64,000 nt of DNA from the NCBI RefSeq assembly GCF_002723455.1, contig NZ_PDUS01000006.1:62001-126000 (forward strand), given 5' to 3'. The notes beneath the pieces were generated by a model. The model made no database searches, was not told the origin of the DNA, and saw only the letters and a list, made by a program, of their open reading frames with translations. The stretch is from Pseudoalteromonas sp. 3D05. GTDB taxonomy: Bacteria > Pseudomonadota > Gammaproteobacteria > Enterobacterales > Alteromonadaceae. Positions 50,094-58,901 of this stretch are shown piece after piece. Numbering within the stretch: position 1 is the stretch's first letter; each line of letters begins with the position of its first letter. The translations under genes were made by a program, and so were the position numbers.

Positions 50094-52280
50094 ATGAGTT
50101 TTGTTGAAGTTGCTATAAAAGTCCCGCTACAGCGAACTTTTGATTACAGCCTACCGGAACAACTTAATGGTTTATCGGGCACACCGAAGGTCGGTTCGCG
50201 GGTTATTGTGCCATTTGGTAATCAAAAAAAAGTCGCTGTCGTCCTAGCACTTAAAAATAATACAGACGTACCAGCCGATAAAATTAAAGCACTCTTAGAG
50301 GTAATTGATGATGAGCCTATTTTGTCTGCTCAACATCTTGATTTATTGCGCTTTACTGCTCGCTATTATTGCTACCCATTAGGCGAAACAATACACATCG
50401 CGCTACCTGGCGCATTACGCCAAGGCGAATGTCCTGATAAGAGTAGTATCAACATGGTCGCCTTGACTGAAAAAGGTGCCAAACTTCCCTCTTTAAAGGC
50501 AAAAAGCCAACTAGGACTTTTAAAACAATTAGCCGAATCAGGGAAGTCCTCACTCACCGAATTAAAAGCCTTGGGGTTTAATAAAAAAACCATTGATAGT
50601 CTGCTCAGCAAAGAGCTGATTAACCAAAGTATTGAACACGATAACCAATGGCAGCAACAAGCACCAAAAATCGGTACCAAACCTGTATTAAACAAAGAGC
50701 AAGCCGTTGCCTGCACTTCAATAAACCAAAGCACAGGTTTTAATAGCTTTTTACTTGAAGGTGTCACCGGCAGTGGTAAAACCGAGGTGTACTTACAATG
50801 CCTAGAAGAAGTATTAAAACGGGGCGAGCAAGCACTGGTATTAGTACCTGAAATTGGCTTAACACCACAAACCGTAAACCGCTTTCGTCGCCGCTTTGTT
50901 GATACCCCAATCATGCTTTGGCATTCAGCCCTAACCGATAACGAACGCTTACAAACGTGGCGCTTTTGCGAAAAAGCCAGCTGCGCTATTGTTATAGGAA
51001 CTCGTTCAAGTATATTTTTACCTTTTTTGAAACTCGGTATGATCATTGTTGATGAAGAGCATGATAGTTCATTCAAACAACAAGATACCTTGCGCTATCA
51101 TGCCAGAGACCTAGCAGCATATCGTGCTTTTCAACATAAAATCCCTTTGGTATTAGGCTCTGCTACACCCGCACTAGAAACCCTACACAAAGCGATTAAT
51201 GGTAAGTACCAACTGTTAAGCCTAACGCAGCGCGCGCAAACCAGTACAGATAATAAGTTTCAGCTGTTAGATATGAAAGGCCAGCCTGATCAAGCCGGTA
51301 TTGCCCATGCAAGCCTTGCTACAATGCGCCAGCATTTAAATCGTGGTAAGCAAGTAATGGTGTTTTTAAACCGCCGTGGTTTTTCACCTACGCTAATTTG
51401 CCATGAATGTGGCTGGCTTAGTGAATGCTCGCGTTGCAGTACCAGCGCGACGTTTCATAAAGCCATAGGGCAAATGATTTGCCATCACTGCGGTGAGCAA
51501 GAGCGTGTACCACATCAATGCCCTGACTGCGGCAGCACACAAATATTTCCAAATGGTAAAGGCACTGAGCAAATAGAAGAATTTTTAACGAGCGAATTTG
51601 CCGATACCCCCATTAGCCGTATTGACCGAGATTCGACGCGCCGTAAAGGCAGCTTGGAAAAAGCCTTAGATGATATCAATCAAGGTGGCGCCCGCATTTT
51701 AGTAGGCACTCAAATGCTGGCTAAAGGGCATCACTTTCCCGATGTTAGCTTAGTGCTTATTTTGGATGTAGACAGCGGCCTTTATTCCTGTGATTTTCGT
51801 GCTACTGAGCATTTAGCTCAACTGGTTACACAAGTGGCGGGGCGCGCTGGACGAAGCGGAGAGCCCGGCCATGTTTTATTACAAACGCACTTTCCTGAGC
51901 ATCCACTATTGCAAGACTTGGTCAACAACGGTTACCAAGACTTTGCCCGCTTTGCTTTGCAAGAGCGTGAAGATGCAGAACTTCCCCCAACCACTAATAT
52001 GGCGATTGTAAGGGCGCAAGGGCATAACGTAAAACAGGTGGTGGATTTTTTAACTGATTTAGTTCCAGTGCAAGGTGTAAGTGGTATACAATTGCTGGGT
52101 CCAATTCCTGCACCACTTGAAAAGATAGCAGGAAAATACCGTTTTCAATTACATATTCAAGCGCTTGATCGTCAACAATTACATCAATATCTCGCGCAAA
52201 TGATAGATTATTTAAGCACCAGTAAATTAGCACAGAAAGTGCGCTGGAGTTTAGATGTCGACCCAATCGATATGATTTAA
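50094..52280 (+). CDS. priA: Primosomal replication restart helicase PriA
   Basis: PriA recognises stalled forks and reloads the replicative helicase. The 728-residue protein has an N-terminal DNA-binding domain (to about 105), a winged helix, then a superfamily 2 helicase with Walker A GVTGSGKTEVYL near residue 225, DEEH in IIVDEEHDSSF, and the QVAGRAGRSG motif VI. Between them eight cysteines form two zinc sites (CHECGW, CSRC, CHHC, CPDC). It starts divergently from rpmE and is followed after 20 bases by a SPOR protein gene. Confidence 0.98.
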   Translation: MSFVEVAIKVPLQRTFDYSLPEQLNGLSGTPKVGSRVIVPFGNQKKVAVVLALKNNTDVPADKIKALLEVIDDEPILSAQHLDLLRFTARYYCYPLGETIHIALPGALRQGECPDKSSINMVALTEKGAKLPSLKAKSQLGLLKQLAESGKSSLTELKALGFNKKTIDSLLSKELINQSIEHDNQWQQQAPKIGTKPVLNKEQAVACTSINQSTGFNSFLLEGVTGSGKTEVYLQCLEEVLKRGEQALVLVPEIGLTPQTVNRFRRRFVDTPIMLWHSALTDNERLQTWRFCEKASCAIVIGTRSSIFLPFLKLGMIIVDEEHDSSFKQQDTLRYHARDLAAYRAFQHKIPLVLGSATPALETLHKAINGKYQLLSLTQRAQTSTDNKFQLLDMKGQPDQAGIAHASLATMRQHLNRGKQVMVFLNRRGFSPTLICHECGWLSECSRCSTSATFHKAIGQMICHHCGEQERVPHQCPDCGSTQIFPNGKGTEQIEEFLTSEFADTPISRIDRDSTRRKGSLEKALDDINQGGARILVGTQMLAKGHHFPDVSLVLILDVDSGLYSCDFRATEHLAQLVTQVAGRAGRSGEPGHVLLQTHFPEHPLLQDLVNNGYQDFARFALQEREDAELPPTTNMAIVRAQGHNVKQVVDFLTDLVPVQGVSGIQLLGPIPAPLEKIAGKYRFQLHIQALDRQQLHQYLAQMIDYLSTSKLAQKVRWSLDVDPIDMI

Positions 52281-52300
52281 GGTTAGAGCTTTAAACACAC

Positions 52301-52831
52301 ATGGCACAACACGATTTTATTAATAAAAAGCCGGGTAACCGCAACAGTAAAAAACAACCACCACCGAAAAAGCCTTTTCCGATTTTATTAGTCCTTGTGA
52401 CTCTGGTTTTAGTAGGCGGGTTTTGTTTTGGACTTTGGTATGTAAAAACCAATGCCGATCCTAAACTTGTTGAACAACAAGCAAACCCCACTAAAAAGAT
52501 TGAAAAGGTTGAACCTGCCAAACCGCGACCGCCTGAATTTATTAAAGAAATAAAAGAGCATGAAGTACAAGTTGAAGTAAAAGAGCTTGAACAAAAAGGC
52601 CCCTACGTTATGCAGTGCGGATCATTTAGAACCCGTGCTCAAGCCGAAACACTCAAAGCAAAAATAGCCTTTGCAGGACTTATTGCCGAAGTACGTGAAA
52701 CCACAGGCACCAATGGCATTTGGTATAAAGTACGCTTAGGTCCTTATAAAACAAAGCGTTTAGCCGAAAGCGACAAAAACAAACTTAAGCGCAGCAAAAT
52801 AATGGGCTGTGGAATTTGGCTTTGGACTTGA
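52301..52831 (+). CDS. FtsN-like SPOR-domain membrane protein
   Basis: This 176-residue bitopic protein has a basic cytoplasmic tail rich in K, P and N, and a transmembrane helix at about residues 29-50. A short charged periplasmic linker (KVEPAKPRPPEF and EHEVQVEVKELEQ) is followed by a C-terminal SPOR domain from about 100 (YVMQCGSFRTRAQAETLKAKI). In E. coli, ftsN lies between cytR and hslV after priA, and the position here is equivalent. FtsN is 319 residues in E. coli; the short linker is unusual. A role at the division septum is likely but inferred. Confidence 0.85.
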   Translation: MAQHDFINKKPGNRNSKKQPPPKKPFPILLVLVTLVLVGGFCFGLWYVKTNADPKLVEQQANPTKKIEKVEPAKPRPPEFIKEIKEHEVQVEVKELEQKGPYVMQCGSFRTRAQAETLKAKIAFAGLIAEVRETTGTNGIWYKVRLGPYKTKRLAESDKNKLKRSKIMGCGIWLWT

Positions 52832-52876
52832 TTTTAATCCATTAACCCATATTAACTCCTCATCAATCGTTTTTTA

Positions 52877-52896
52877 CGAGTCGCCCCTGCGACTCG
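52877..52896 (+). promoter_or_regulatory. Perfect hairpin in the hslV 5' leader
   Basis: CGAGTCGC and GCGACTCG form a perfect eight-base stem with a CCCT loop, ending 15 bases before the hslV ATG and just before the GAGGA ribosome-binding site. E. coli hslVU is known to have a stem-loop in its leader that affects expression; this looks equivalent in position but differs in sequence. Confidence 0.7.
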
Positions 52897-52911
52897 ATGA
52901 TGAGGAATAAC

Positions 52912-53430
52912 ATGACCACTATTGTAAGTGTACGTCGCGACGATAAAGTCGTCATTGGTGGCGATGGCCAAGTTTCACTTGGTAACACCGTAATGAAGGG
53001 CAATGCCCGCAAAGTTCGACGCCTTTATAATGGCAAAGTAATCGCTGGTTTTGCCGGCGGTACTGCTGATGCCTTTACCCTATTCGAACGTTTTGAAAGC
53101 AAACTAGAAATGCACCAAGGTAACCTCACCAAGGCTGCCGTTGAAATGGCAAAAGACTGGCGTAGCGATCGTGCCCTTCGTAAACTCGAAGCCTTGCTTG
53201 CAGTTGCAGACGAAACAGCTTCTTTAATCATTACAGGTAACGGCGATGTCGTACAGCCTGAAAATGACCTAATCGCTATTGGCAGCGGTGGTAACTTTGC
53301 GCAATCAGCCGCAACTGCATTACTTGAAAACACCGACCTAAGCGCCCGTGATATCGTAGAAAAAAGCCTCACTATTGCAGGCGACATTTGCGTATTCACT
53401 AATAACTTCCAAACTATCGAAGAATTGTAA
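52912..53430 (+). CDS. hslV: ATP-dependent protease peptidase subunit HslV
   Basis: HslV is the proteasome-like peptidase partner of HslU. I start it at the ATG at 52912, which has GAGGA five bases upstream, and not at the upstream in-frame codons. This yields 172 residues beginning MTTIVSVRR, so the nucleophilic threonine is exposed after removal of Met. The GDGQVSLGN and [11 protein letters not shown] segments are conserved. hslU starts 11 bases later. A hairpin precedes the ribosome-binding site. Confidence 0.98.
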   Translation: MTTIVSVRRDDKVVIGGDGQVSLGNTVMKGNARKVRRLYNGKVIAGFAGGTADAFTLFERFESKLEMHQGNLTKAAVEMAKDWRSDRALRKLEALLAVADETASLIITGNGDVVQPENDLIAIGSGGNFAQSAATALLENTDLSARDIVEKSLTIAGDICVFTNNFQTIEEL

Positions 53431-53441
53431 TAGGAACCGCT

Positions 53442-54770
53442 ATGTCTGCTATGACTCCAAGAGAAATCGTTCATGAACTTGACCAACATATCATTGGTCA
53501 AGCTAAAGCCAAAAAAGCCGTTTCTATTGCGCTTCGTAATCGCTGGCGCCGTATGCAATTAAACGACGACTTACGTGCTGAAGTTACCCCTAAAAATATC
53601 TTAATGATTGGGCCTACCGGTGTGGGTAAAACTGAAATTGCGCGCCGTTTAGCAAAACTTGCTAACGCGCCATTTATCAAAGTTGAAGCCACTAAATTCA
53701 CCGAAGTAGGTTATGTCGGTAAAGAAGTTGAAACCATCATTCGTGATTTAGTCGATGTGTCGATTAAAATGACGCGTGAACAGCAAACTAAAAAGTTTAA
53801 GCACCGCGCTGAAGAAGCTGCAGAAGAGCGCATTTTAGACGCCCTATTGCCACCAGCGAAAGACTCATACGGTGAAGCTCAGCGTGATGACAACTCATCT
53901 ACACGCCAAACGTTTCGTAAAAAGCTTCGCGAAGGTCAGCTAGACGACAAAGAAATTGATATTGATGTTGCTCAAGCGCAACCTAATGTTGAGATCATGT
54001 CGCCACCGGGCATGGAAGAAATGACCAACCAGCTGCAAAGCATGTTCCAAAACATGTCATCTGATAAAAAAGCGAAACGTAAGCTGAAAATCAAAGAAGC
54101 GTTTAAACTATTAGCCGAAGAAGAAGCTGCTAAATTAGTGAACCCTGAAGAGCTTAAAGAACAAGCTATCTTTGCGGTTGAGCAAAACGGTATTGTGTTT
54201 ATCGATGAGATAGACAAAATCTGTAAGCGTGGTGAATCATCAGGTCCAGACGTAAGCCGTGAAGGTGTACAACGCGACTTACTACCATTGATTGAAGGTT
54301 CAACCGTCAACACTAAACATGGCATGGTTAAAACCGATCACATGCTATTTATTGCCTCTGGTGCATTCCAAATGTCAAAACCATCTGACATGATCCCAGA
54401 ACTGCAAGGTCGCTTACCAATTCGTGTTGAGTTAGAAGCACTTACAGCTAATGACTTCAAACGCATTCTTACCGAGCCTCATGCATCGCTTACCGAGCAG
54501 CAACGCGAACTGCTTAAAACTGAGAAAGTGAATATAGAGTTTGCCGATGATGCTATTGAACGTATTGCAAAAGCCGCTTGGCAGGTAAATGAAAAGACCG
54601 AAAATATCGGTGCTCGTCGCTTACATACTGTGATGGAAAAACTAATGGAAGAAATTTCATTTGATGCTTCTGAGCAAGCAGGTTCAAATCTTGTGATAGA
54701 CGCCGCTTATGTTGAAAAACATTTAGGCGCATTAGTTGAAGATGAAGACCTAAGCCGCTTTATTCTTTAA
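53442..54770 (+). CDS. hslU: ATP-dependent protease ATPase subunit HslU
   Basis: HslU is the AAA+ unfoldase that feeds substrates to HslV. The 442-residue protein has Walker [10 protein letters not shown] near residue 57, the pore motif [10 protein letters not shown], Walker [12 protein letters not shown], sensor residues in the [10 protein letters not shown] segment, and the C-terminus EDLSRFIL that activates HslV. The I-domain (about 110-240) is present and of normal size. It forms an operon with hslV. Confidence 0.99.
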   Translation: MSAMTPREIVHELDQHIIGQAKAKKAVSIALRNRWRRMQLNDDLRAEVTPKNILMIGPTGVGKTEIARRLAKLANAPFIKVEATKFTEVGYVGKEVETIIRDLVDVSIKMTREQQTKKFKHRAEEAAEERILDALLPPAKDSYGEAQRDDNSSTRQTFRKKLREGQLDDKEIDIDVAQAQPNVEIMSPPGMEEMTNQLQSMFQNMSSDKKAKRKLKIKEAFKLLAEEEAAKLVNPEELKEQAIFAVEQNGIVFIDEIDKICKRGESSGPDVSREGVQRDLLPLIEGSTVNTKHGMVKTDHMLFIASGAFQMSKPSDMIPELQGRLPIRVELEALTANDFKRILTEPHASLTEQQRELLKTEKVNIEFADDAIERIAKAAWQVNEKTENIGARRLHTVMEKLMEEISFDASEQAGSNLVIDAAYVEKHLGALVEDEDLSRFIL

Positions 54771-54778
54771 TTTTCAAA

Positions 54779-54806
54779 CTAGGATCTAGGGCCTAGGTTC
54801 TAGGTT
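54779..54806. repeat. Heptanucleotide CTAGGNN tandem repeat
   Basis: Four consecutive seven-base units (CTAGGAT, CTAGGGC, CTAGGTT, CTAGGTT) begin nine bases after the hslU stop and end 18 bases before the DUF971 gene. The central GGGCC-flanked copies make CTAGGGCCTAG a near palindrome. Confidence 0.85.
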
Positions 54807-54824
54807 AATCACAAAGGTATAACA

Positions 54825-55199
54825 ATGAAACAAGTGATCAAGGTACACCATCATACCGTTAGCAAAACCCTTGATGTTTATTTTGATGACGACTCAACAT
54901 GCACTTTCAGCAGTGAGTTTCTGCGTGTTCACTCCCCCTCTGCCGAAGTACAAGGCCATGGCAATGAGCCAATGAAGCTAGTACTGGGTAAATCACAGGT
55001 TGGCATTAGTAAAATAGAACCTGTTGGCCACTATGCTATTAAGCTCATTTTCGACGACAACCACAACAGCGGCTTATTTAGCTGGAGCTACTTCTCGCAC
55101 CTACAAGCTAAGCATGATGAGTTATGGCAAACATATCAACAACGTGTCACAGAGCATCAAGCGAGTAAAGATAGCGTACCAATAAAGTTTGTGCCTTGA
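54825..55199 (+). CDS. DUF971 (gamma-butyrobetaine hydroxylase-like N-terminal) protein
   Basis: This 124-residue protein consists of the small domain found at the N-terminus of gamma-butyrobetaine hydroxylases. The typical pattern is present: a beta strand start, LRVHSPSAEVQGHG, VGISKIEPVGHYAIKLIFDDNHNSGLFSWSY. Its own function is unclear; roles in iron-sulfur or oxygenase chemistry have been suggested for the family. The gene often follows hslVU in gammaproteobacteria. AAAGG precedes its ATG. Confidence 0.87.
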   Translation: MKQVIKVHHHTVSKTLDVYFDDDSTCTFSSEFLRVHSPSAEVQGHGNEPMKLVLGKSQVGISKIEPVGHYAIKLIFDDNHNSGLFSWSYFSHLQAKHDELWQTYQQRVTEHQASKDSVPIKFVP

Positions 55200-55481
55200 T
55201 AAATTGGCGTGAGTAAAGTTAGCAGTTAAAAGGTTCAAGATAAAAGTTCACAGCTCAAAAAGTCATCTAAATAAGTCTTAGTAAGCCTTTAAAATTAGTG
55301 AAAATTCAACCAAACCTAACAACCCCGTTTGTGCTAATACAGTCTTTGAACATTAGTAACGCCCGCACAAGGAGCCGGTAATGCTTGGATAAAATTGTAT
55401 AGTGAAGCGAAACCAAGCCAAACTTTAGCAGTCTCGTCACTTTATGCGCTTGCCATACACTTCTAGCGTTTGCCGAACCAA
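55200..55481. other. Gene-free interval with an imperfect long inverted repeat
   Basis: No supportable gene. TGTATAGTGAAGCG (55396-55409) and CGCTTGCCATACA (55447-55459) are imperfect complements about 37 bases apart. I saw no matching integron recombination site. The interval lies between the DUF971 gene and a convergent small membrane protein gene. Confidence 0.4.
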
Positions 55482-55817
55482 TTAAGGCAATATAACTAAA
55501 GGCGCTTGAGCAAGAAACATTATCGCTGAGCCCCAGAAAAATGCCCACACCCCACCATGAACACCACGGTATTTTATAAGGACTTGACTGACAGCTAGTA
55601 ATGCTAAAGGCAGCGATATGCATGAAAAAATAGACACTAATTTTATGTTTAGGTTACTGAGGTCATAACCTGAATACTTGGTTGCCAAGGGTGATTCTAG
55701 CGAAACTGAAAATAGATGAATACTGATTAATACCATCAGTAAAGATGCAGAAACCAAAAACATGGCTCTATTAAGAGTGATAGTTGGCTGGTTAATACGC
55801 GTAAAAACTTGTTCCAT
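55482..55817 (-). CDS. Small membrane protein, unknown
   Basis: This is a 111-residue frame with three hydrophobic segments (about 19-38, 59-80 and 88-108) joined by short polar loops. The start has AGGA seven bases before the ATG. I do not recognise the family and no cofactor motif is seen. It lies in a gene-poor patch, and its sequence looks less conserved than its neighbours, so it may be lineage-specific. Confidence 0.5.
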   Translation of the reverse strand: MEQVFTRINQPTITLNRAMFLVSASLLMVLISIHLFSVSLESPLATKYSGYDLSNLNIKLVSIFSCISLPLALLAVSQVLIKYRGVHGGVWAFFWGSAIMFLAQAPLVILP

Positions 55818-56269
55818 GAGTGTTCCTTTTTGCTAAGCCCTCTGGCAGAGAAGTGTATAATATTTTAGTATTTATGCGACACGCAGCTTGTTTTGCAAGG
55901 TCGCTTGTTGGACTGAGGCGTTACCTGCTCGGTGTGTCAGTGTGGGTGTTGTTTATGCTATGGACTTAACTATATAGAAAGGCTTTTTATGAACTAAGTT
56001 TATCAAGCCAATTTCATTGGCGTGCCTATCGTTTCTAAGCTATCCCTGCATTACTCAGCGCTTACCACGTCCCCATTATTAAACCAAACGTTTAACATTT
56101 AAGCAATTGCTATTTTTCTCAAGTGCATATGCTACTTACCTGAGCAGTTAAACTCATTAGTGTTTGATTTTTTAATAAGTAGTTTGCTAACTAAATCTTC
56201 TTTATTAGTCGCCATACCTTGACTCATCACTTGAGTAGCATCGACTATATCATCACTTTAGATTAGCTA
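55818..56269. other. Gene-free interval, possibly decayed accessory DNA
   Basis: About 450 bases with no coding frame I can support. It is uneven in base composition, with a G+T-rich stretch near 55880-55965 beside A+T-rich DNA, and holds the promoter of the small membrane protein gene at one end. Remnants of lost genes are plausible. Confidence 0.45.
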
Positions 56270-56710
56270 TTACTTGCTTTCTGGCAGCCTAACTTTTTTA
56301 TACGTTTTATTACACTTCTGGCAAAAGAGGTCTAAATCAAATTTATAATTTACACATTGAAAAAAGAAACCATATATTTTGCTACCAAGTTTTATAAAGG
56401 TAAGCAAAAATGCCGTCGCAATCATTAAGCTAAACTCATACATTCCAGCCTGTTCAAGAGCCCAATCAATGACAAGCTCAACGATTAAAAGTACAACTAC
56501 TTTTTCGTGTTTTTTAATTACAGCAAAAATGAGAACTACAAAAGCAATAAAACGAGCAAAACTTTGCGATTCCTCGGCTAAGAAAGCCACAATTCCAATG
56601 GGTATAGCTAAACAAATGCTAAGAAAGATAAACCCAATCATGTCTATTTTTGACATCCAAAAATGTACTTTGAAGTCTTTTTTAACCGCACACTGATTAC
56701 ACTTTAGCAA
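56270..56710 (-). CDS. Membrane protein with CxxC pairs at both ends, unknown
   Basis: This is a 146-residue protein with a CNQC pair at residues 4-7 and a CQKC pair near residue 130. Between them are about four hydrophobic segments (25-45, 49-63, 69-83, 92-112). Both CxxC pairs could lie on the same side of the membrane and form one zinc ribbon that ties the ends together; this is inference. I do not recognise the family. It starts 193 bases upstream of the chemoreceptor 3' end on the same strand. Confidence 0.55.
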   Translation of the reverse strand: MLKCNQCAVKKDFKVHFWMSKIDMIGFIFLSICLAIPIGIVAFLAEESQSFARFIAFVVLIFAVIKKHEKVVVLLIVELVIDWALEQAGMYEFSLMIATAFLLTFIKLGSKIYGFFFQCVNYKFDLDLFCQKCNKTYKKVRLPESK

Positions 56711-56795
56711 TGAGGCTCCAATTAACTGGTTTATCGTCGAGGAATAAAACTGAGAGTAACCTTTAACTTAAAAATAGAAAAGAGTACAAACAAAA

Positions 56796-56842
56796 AAGCC
56801 ATAAGTTTCAAGCAACTCAGGGCTGCTTAAAATTTATGGCTT
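56796..56842 (-). terminator. Terminator after the chemoreceptor gene
   Basis: Outer arms AAGCCATAA/TTATGGCTT and inner arms AAGCA/TGCTT form a long interrupted stem. On the minus strand a run of Ts follows. It lies about 60 bases after the stop, beyond a heptanucleotide repeat. Confidence 0.75.
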
Positions 56843-56854
56843 ATAACTTTAAAA

Positions 56855-56903
56855 CTGACGGCTGACGGCTGACGGCTGACGGCTGACGGCTAACGGCTGA
56901 CGG
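56855..56903. repeat. Heptanucleotide CTGACGG tandem repeat (7 units)
   Basis: Seven consecutive units run from 56855 to the stop codon of the chemoreceptor gene: five exact CTGACGG, one CTAACGG, one CTGACGG. The repeat touches the stop codon (56904-56906), so it lies in the 3' untranslated region between that codon and the terminator. Confidence 0.95.
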
Positions 56904-58784
56904 CTAAACCTTAAACTTATCTATCGCTTGATGAAGTACTTTCGCTTGCTCTGATACTTCTTCACTGGTTTGTGCGTTCGTTGTGGCATGAGTCGACGCA
57001 TCCTCTGCAATATCACGAATACGTACTACATTTTTATTCACTTCTGACGCCACTTGGCTTTGCTCATCAATAGCGGCGGCGATATGCGTACTCATATCCA
57101 TAATTGTTTGTACATCTTCGGTAATTGAGCCCAGTAATTCACCCGCTCTAGTGGCTTGTTCAGCGCTCTCACCACCTTGTGTACGGCAGCGTTGCATTAT
57201 GCTTACCACTTCTTGCGTACGACCTTGTAGCGTTGAAATAATACTTTCAATTTCTTTCGTGGATTCTTGCGTACGTTGGGCAAGTGAACGCACTTCGTCT
57301 GCAACCACCGCAAAGCCTCGACCTTGTTCGCCTGCGCGAGCTGCCTCTATGGCTGCGTTAAGGGCAAGTAAGTTTGTCTGCTCGGCAATACCACGTATTA
57401 CGTCAAGAACCGACCCAATGGTTTCACCGTCTTTTTCTAGCTGCGATACAACTGCAGACGCATCACCTAATGAATTAGATAACTGGTTAATATGATTAAC
57501 TGTTGATTCTACTTCTGAACGACCTTTCTGCGCATTCAGATTGGTTGATTCAGCTTTTTTAGCTGCGGCTTCTGTGTTGTGTGAAATATCTTGAATCGTT
57601 GCCTGCATCTCTGTTGCAGCCGTTGCTACCATATCAGCTTCATGCAGTTGCTCTTGCATACCAGAACTAGTTGCAGCGGTTGTTTCTGATAAGTTGCCAG
57701 TGGCAATATTCAGTGTGGTCAACGCCGTATTTACTTCATAAATTAGCTTTTTAAAATCACCAATTAAGCTATTAAAGTCTACGGTCATTGTAGTTATTTC
57801 GTCTTTACCTGTTTCTTCAATAAATAAGCTTAGGTCGTTGTTACGCCTGATATCATTTATTGTGTGATACACGCGCTCAATAGGCTGGATAATTGAACGG
57901 CTAGTAAAGTACACCAATAGCATAACAATTAGCCCTGCAATACCAAAAATAGCAATTGCCAACATTTGCACTCTATCGGCGGTATCAGTAACTTGTTGCT
58001 TTGTTGCACTGGTTATTCTAGATACAACTTCATCGCTTTTCTTTACACTTACTCTCATTTTACCGAGCGCGCCAGAATTAAGATCTAGACCGAGTGACTT
58101 TTGTGCATCCACCAATGCTGTAAATTTGCTTTCATAACTACTTAACAACGATACTAATTCATTACGAGTACTACTATTAATACTTGAGCTTTTAATTTGC
58201 TGCTCAAGGTCATTCGCTATACCTTCAAAGCGCGATAAATACTTTATATCCAAACGCAGCATAAAGTCTTTTTCAGCGCGGCGAAGTTGTAACATTAAGG
58301 TAAGTAATTGATAGTTATCTTGCTCATTTAACAGAGTTTCTATCTGGTGTACTGCACTTCGTAGCTCACCATACAGCGCATCTTTTGGGTGCAAACCAAT
58401 TGCTCTTTGAAATTCAACTACGACCTGAAAATCATCGTAGTATTTTTGAGCTAGCACTCCAAATTGATTCACATCCGCAGTCGCTATCCCTAACTCGTTT
58501 GATAATACCTTTAGTTTGTCTAGCTTAACTTGAAGCTGCTGATACTCTTTATCAAACAACGCTAATTTAGATTCATCTTTATAAAATAAGAAGTCTTTTT
58601 CGTATTTGCGCATTGATAATTCATGAATATCTAGCTCCTCCGCATACTGAATAGTTTCATTTAATTTCAGCATGACTCTTGCTTCATAAATGATGATAAA
58701 TAACATAACTATCATTGCTAAACCAACAACGAGCGCATTAATTTGTAGCCGACGCTTTATCGTCAAGTTTTGGAGAATTGTCAT
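56904..58784 (-). CDS. Methyl-accepting chemotaxis protein with HBM-like sensor
   Basis: This 626-residue chemoreceptor has a transmembrane helix at about residues 12-32, a periplasmic sensor to about 275, a second helix (275-297), a HAMP domain, and a long cytoplasmic signalling coil. The sensor carries paired motifs [11 protein letters not shown] (near 53) and [11 protein letters not shown] (near 167), typical of helical bimodular (HBM) domains that bind organic acids. The signalling tip reads [34 protein letters not shown], split here for length by the variable flanks. The ligand is not identified. It is a single gene with its own terminator. Confidence 0.93.
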   Translation of the reverse strand: MTILQNLTIKRRLQINALVVGLAMIVMLFIIIYEARVMLKLNETIQYAEELDIHELSMRKYEKDFLFYKDESKLALFDKEYQQLQVKLDKLKVLSNELGIATADVNQFGVLAQKYYDDFQVVVEFQRAIGLHPKDALYGELRSAVHQIETLLNEQDNYQLLTLMLQLRRAEKDFMLRLDIKYLSRFEGIANDLEQQIKSSSINSSTRNELVSLLSSYESKFTALVDAQKSLGLDLNSGALGKMRVSVKKSDEVVSRITSATKQQVTDTADRVQMLAIAIFGIAGLIVMLLVYFTSRSIIQPIERVYHTINDIRRNNDLSLFIEETGKDEITTMTVDFNSLIGDFKKLIYEVNTALTTLNIATGNLSETTAATSSGMQEQLHEADMVATAATEMQATIQDISHNTEAAAKKAESTNLNAQKGRSEVESTVNHINQLSNSLGDASAVVSQLEKDGETIGSVLDVIRGIAEQTNLLALNAAIEAARAGEQGRGFAVVADEVRSLAQRTQESTKEIESIISTLQGRTQEVVSIMQRCRTQGGESAEQATRAGELLGSITEDVQTIMDMSTHIAAAIDEQSQVASEVNKNVVRIRDIAEDASTHATTNAQTSEEVSEQAKVLHQAIDKFKV

Positions 58785-58901
58785 CTACTGCAGCCTTTTA
58801 GTTAGGGTCACTAGATTTTCTAGTAAAGTGTTTAACCTATAGTGTAGATTATCCCACGAATTTATCACTATTCACTACAAAAAAATGTGTCCGATTACAA
58901 T

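Noticed and set aside
50372..51076. 234-codon minus-strand frame within priA
   Set aside because: Antisense shadow of conserved PriA helicase sequence; no promoter or ribosome-binding site.
53025..53558. 177-codon minus-strand frame over hslV
   Set aside because: hslV is unambiguous on the plus strand and the antisense translation is serine- and alanine-rich without family features.
55330..55480. Integron attC-like site
   Set aside because: The minus strand has GGGCGTTAC and CAAACGC about 100 bases apart, but the core sites do not match the RYYYAAC and GTTRRRY consensus and there is no integrase or cassette array.
55306..55623. 105-codon minus-strand frame next to the small membrane protein
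   Set aside because: It overlaps the better-supported 111-residue frame in a different register and lacks a ribosome-binding site.
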